Source: Isoetes taiwanensis
Lineage: Eukaryota > Streptophyta > Lycopodiopsida > Isoetales > Isoetaceae
Direction: 5' to 3'
DNA length: 64,000 nucleotides
Assembly (NCBI GenBank): GCA_021234155.1
Contig: JAJEKV010000047.1
Span: 9,940,081 to 10,004,080 of the forward strand
Numbering within the stretch: position 1 is the first letter of the stretch; each line of letters begins with the position of its first letter. Position numbers and translations under genes: made by a program. Shown here piece by piece: positions 60,593 to 64,000 of the stretch. The notes below the pieces were generated by a model that did not search any database, was not told where the DNA came from, and worked only from the letters and a program-made list of their open reading frames with translations.

Positions 60593-62956
60593 ACTATTTT
60601 TTATCTTAAATCTATGTTTTTTTTTTATAATAACCCATTGAATTGTTTTAGGGATATGGTCTATGGTTTCAAGAATTATATCTATATCAAATCCCCCTGG
60701 AACCCCCTGTTATTTTGCTACATATTCAATAAACATTCTTCTTTCAACCATTTTAATATATTGTCGACATTTTCTTTCATGGTTATGGCGTTTGCTACAT
60801 ATAACTCTTCTCTCTCCCATCTCCCTCCCTCCACTTAACTGGCAGTCTGTTGATCTAACAGATTTGGAGCATCCGTTGTAGCCAGTTTATTGGTCGTCAT
60901 CATTTATTATCGACCTTACTTTGATTCCCCTACTTTGATACTACCACAAATGGAGGATGGTCAAGGAATCTTTACCTCTGATGCCAATAATGATAATTTT
61001 AAATTGGCTAACATCGTAGCTCATTGCCATCTGCATCTTTGTTATCATCAGTGGCTCTTCTGCTCCTACTCAAGCCATGCCTTCAGAGGTTGATAATCCA
61101 GTGCTTATATAGGTGAATCCTTAGTTTTTTGGGGCCTTTGTCTATCACACAGAAGCAGCACACCAAAGAGACGCCAATCTATGTTTGCATGCCAATACCA
61201 CAGAAGATATCTGATTTTCCATTATCTCTATGGTTCATGGCTTGTCTAAATGTATCTATAAACGGGGCTGCTAACCTTAAAGCTTTTGAAGTGTTACCAG
61301 AACTTGTGTGCTTGGAACTAATATCAAAATCCATGTTTAATGCCTCACAATCATACATTATCAGGTCTGTTGTAGCCATTGAATTCCATGTAATAGCTTT
61401 TCTTATGTAAGAGCTAATAGCTTGAGGTGAGTTCTTGCAAGATCTCCTATAGAAAGAAAAGCTTTCATATATTCTAGTTTTCTCAAAGGCGGTAGATGCA
61501 AACCTTTAACTTTAAGGGAGGTTCATGTTAAATCCTGAGGCACGTTTATAACGTTAGCTTATCATATCTTATTAGTGAGCTATTCTGGCCCTTAACAGTT
61601 GTCTATTAAAGACATATTTACATGTTGCCATCTATTTATATGTTTTCCTAAGTAAGCCATATTTTCATTTCCAACATTCCATGATGCTATTCGCTAAAGA
61701 TACGGCTTTTTGGGGAATTGGGTTCACGATTTGACATGTTCAGTGGCTCGATGCCGCAGATGGCATATGGTTACAATCTAGCAACAAGTTGAAGTGTTGC
61801 TCATCTTCCAATAATTTCTCTGGCAATTTGGATTTGCTCGTCACTATTGTTCAAACCATCTAACCGATATTCTCAATCTCATCTTGCAGGCAACCGAGGA
61901 GAGCCAAAGATAAGTCGAGGTTAGTATGAGCTTGCTCCACTTTCAATCTCGCCTCTTGCTGCACATACACCTTCGCTTTTTCAAAAATTTGTCTTTAGCT
62001 CAATTGTTAAAAAGCATGTAGGTTCTGCTTATAGCCTGCATCTTAGACCCCCCCAAGAATTGCGAATGCTATACTGAAGAATGTTACTTTGTCACTTTCT
62101 GAGAAAAGATGTATGACTATAGTGCAAAATCAAATTTGTGTCTTCGATTATCTTCTAGGGGTAGATGAAATGCTATAAATGCTATCTAACCATGGCCATG
62201 ATTTGTTTCATATGTTAAACATTCACACCCAATTGTTAACATTGAAGTGCTATTACTTCCATATGATCTCTTAACCAGAAATACCAAAAGCTGATTGGAA
62301 TGATACTAATCTAGAATCACTCAAAAAGCTTCTATCAGGTAGGACTTTAAATGACATTGGTCATATTTCAACTAAAATTAGCATCAATACCATTGATCTA
62401 GTTCTAGTAGCATAATATCATAAGGCAAACAATTATGACACAAAATAATTTAAAGAGCTGCAGTGGCAGCTCATATCTGGAATGAACTAGAACATGTTGT
62501 TAAATAGCAAATTCCTCAACATAATATACAAAAAAACAACAATTCTTTGCGGAAGAAAAAAGGGAAAGATGCCACTGAACATTGTTCTCACTATAAAACT
62601 CTCTCATCAATGTACCAAACTTTTGATCTATAATAACACTGCATCTAGCATTTATCCAACAACCATGGCTTATTTGTTGATGCCAATACCACAGAAGATA
62701 TATGATCTTCCATTATCTTCATGGTTCGTGGATAGCAGCAAGAGGTCCCATACTATTTGATTGAGCAATAACAAATAGCTCTACATTTATGGGATTTTGC
62801 TTGATGTCATCTCTAAATGGAGTGGTGTAATACTATAGAGAGACAAGAAAAATGCATAAGAAAAATCATACATAGAAAATTTTGTCCTGTTATAGCTTGT
62901 TAAATTGAGCATTTACCTCAAGATCAAAATTGTCAAATGCTTGACCCATTTCTTTC
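60593..62956. other. Unassigned; contains a 50-bp repeat pair
   Basis: The segment ATGCCAATACCACAGAAGATAT with TTCCATTATCT..ATGGTTC following occurs at about 61,189-61,240 and again at 62,680-62,731, about 1.49 kb apart in the same orientation. On the minus strand of the first copy a 66-codon frame reads KALRLAAPFIDTFRQAMNHR, which looks coding-derived but is not one I can name. Confidence 0.45.
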
Positions 62957-63750
62957 TTGATTGCTTCATATGCTTCTCTTCAAACCCACATACAATATAT
63001 ACACATGGTTTTGCAGGAACTCATGACAATACAGCACAATTGCTGGCAAAAGGAAGACGATCCTATCCTCCTTGAATTTTGGGACATGCAAGAAAACAAG
63101 ACGAGATCAGCACAAAGAAAGGCATCTCTGGAAGGACTAGCCAATCCAACTGCCATAATGAGGGCCATGCACTACCTATACAAAGAGCCCCTGTACGTTG
63201 AAGCAGGCATCCGAATGAACGTCAAATAGGCTTCACAATTCAACAACCAATGCACAATGCTTGAATTAGACGATACAGAGCCTAACAAAAATGATCACGG
63301 CCCAGTGCACGTTCAGCAAACTCTATTGCAAAACATGCAACTCAAAAAAATCCAGGACTTCGAAGACAATATCGTCACCATTGCATCAGGAGAGGGATCC
63401 CATCAATGGGGTTCTATGCCATCCCAAACTGCGAGGAGATGTGCTTCTCACGCTTGTTCGGTGGGATACAATGTGATCCAATGGGAATTATAAAATGCAG
63501 ATCCAAAAATTAAAATGCAGATCAGAGGCTTGTAATGGAACAAACCAACATAGTTTTAACACTAGAGTTGTTACTGGAACTATTCTGGGTTCATCCACCA
63601 GAATTGACCCCGCAACTCTTTGCATTTAAACTCAGGTATCTAACAAGAGAATTTTTCATTTCACAATATACTACCACTTTTGGAATCTTCACTCGATCCT
63701 TTATGGCCATGGAGAATTTCATGACCAATAGATTTACTGATATGTTGTAG
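62957..63750 (+). other. Cluster of three adjacent open frames, origin unknown
   Basis: Frames at 62957-63229, 63257-63493 and 63535-63750 lie head to tail with only 27-41 bp between them. They have protein-like composition (for example WQKEDDPILLEFWDMQENKT and NPTAIMRAMHYLYKEPLYVE). The first and third are separated from the next only by stops. They may be pieces of one broken gene or transposon protein. I recognise no family. Confidence 0.35.
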
Positions 63751-64000
63751 TGATTGCCCAAACCTAATAGAATTCAACAGTTTTTATGCCAAACCAGAAA
63801 TGCCTTCTTTAAATTTTCCAGCATAAATGAGTTCAAATACTTATAAAATTAAAAATAATTGATATTTTATGATAAAACATATTGATTTGCATGTTTTCAT
63901 GTTTCGCTGCTATTAGATGATATTATATGAAGTCGTCAAACTATATTTAGCTCAAAAAGGTTGTTTGAAGTTGTGAATTGTTTCTCCTTACATAACGACT

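Overview
This window looks like nuclear DNA of a land plant, probably a seed-free one such as a fern, although the lineage is an inference. The evidence is: spliced genes with GT-AG introns; a plant Golgi-type nucleotide-sugar transporter; fragments of PPR, LRR and receptor-kinase genes; a relic of a MurF-type plastid peptidoglycan gene; and a dense mix of Ty3/gypsy, Ty1/copia, hAT-like and LINE elements. Almost everything else is decayed repeat or short tandem repeat. No ribosomal RNA gene, CRISPR array or bacterial-style operon is visible.

Layout. 0-4 kb: a decayed Ty3/gypsy pol. 4.4-7 kb: PPR and LRR fragments. 7.3-10.5 kb: the most unusual object, a 3.2 kb element bounded by 29-bp terminal inverted repeats. 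It carries a seven-exon tyrosine-recombinase gene of the Crypton/DUF3504 type and is disabled by a 13-bp tandem duplication and two single-base frameshifts. 13-18.5 kb (+): a multi-exon gene for a hydrophilic, coiled-coil, repeat-rich protein that I do not recognise. A further exon block at 36.7-38.6 kb may be its 3' part, separated by about 18 kb of transposon-filled DNA. That gap holds a copia gag relic (20 kb), a hAT-like transposase relic (24-26 kb), a GAATCT-rich array (26.5-27.1 kb), a chromovirus (27-34 kb) and two LINE copies (30 and 35 kb).

41.9-45.1 kb holds more gene debris: a kinase C-terminus, MurF with an in-frame stop, and a PPR fragment. 45.3-50.4 kb is an L1-like LINE ending in a (TAA)40 tract. 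51.1-52.7 kb is a third copy of the other LINE family. 53-56.4 kb is a run of four unrelated tandem-repeat arrays. 57.0-58.9 kb (-) is the only clearly intact gene, a four-exon, 308-residue transporter of the plant KT/UUAT (TPT/NST) group. From 59 kb to the end there are duplications and unrecognised sequence.

The genes do not form a pathway. The transporter would deliver nucleotide sugars to the Golgi for wall polysaccharides, and the coiled-coil protein has no assigned role. The main interest is the TIR-bounded tyrosine-recombinase element, and a LINE family whose three copies share a GGCC hairpin next to three different microsatellite tails.
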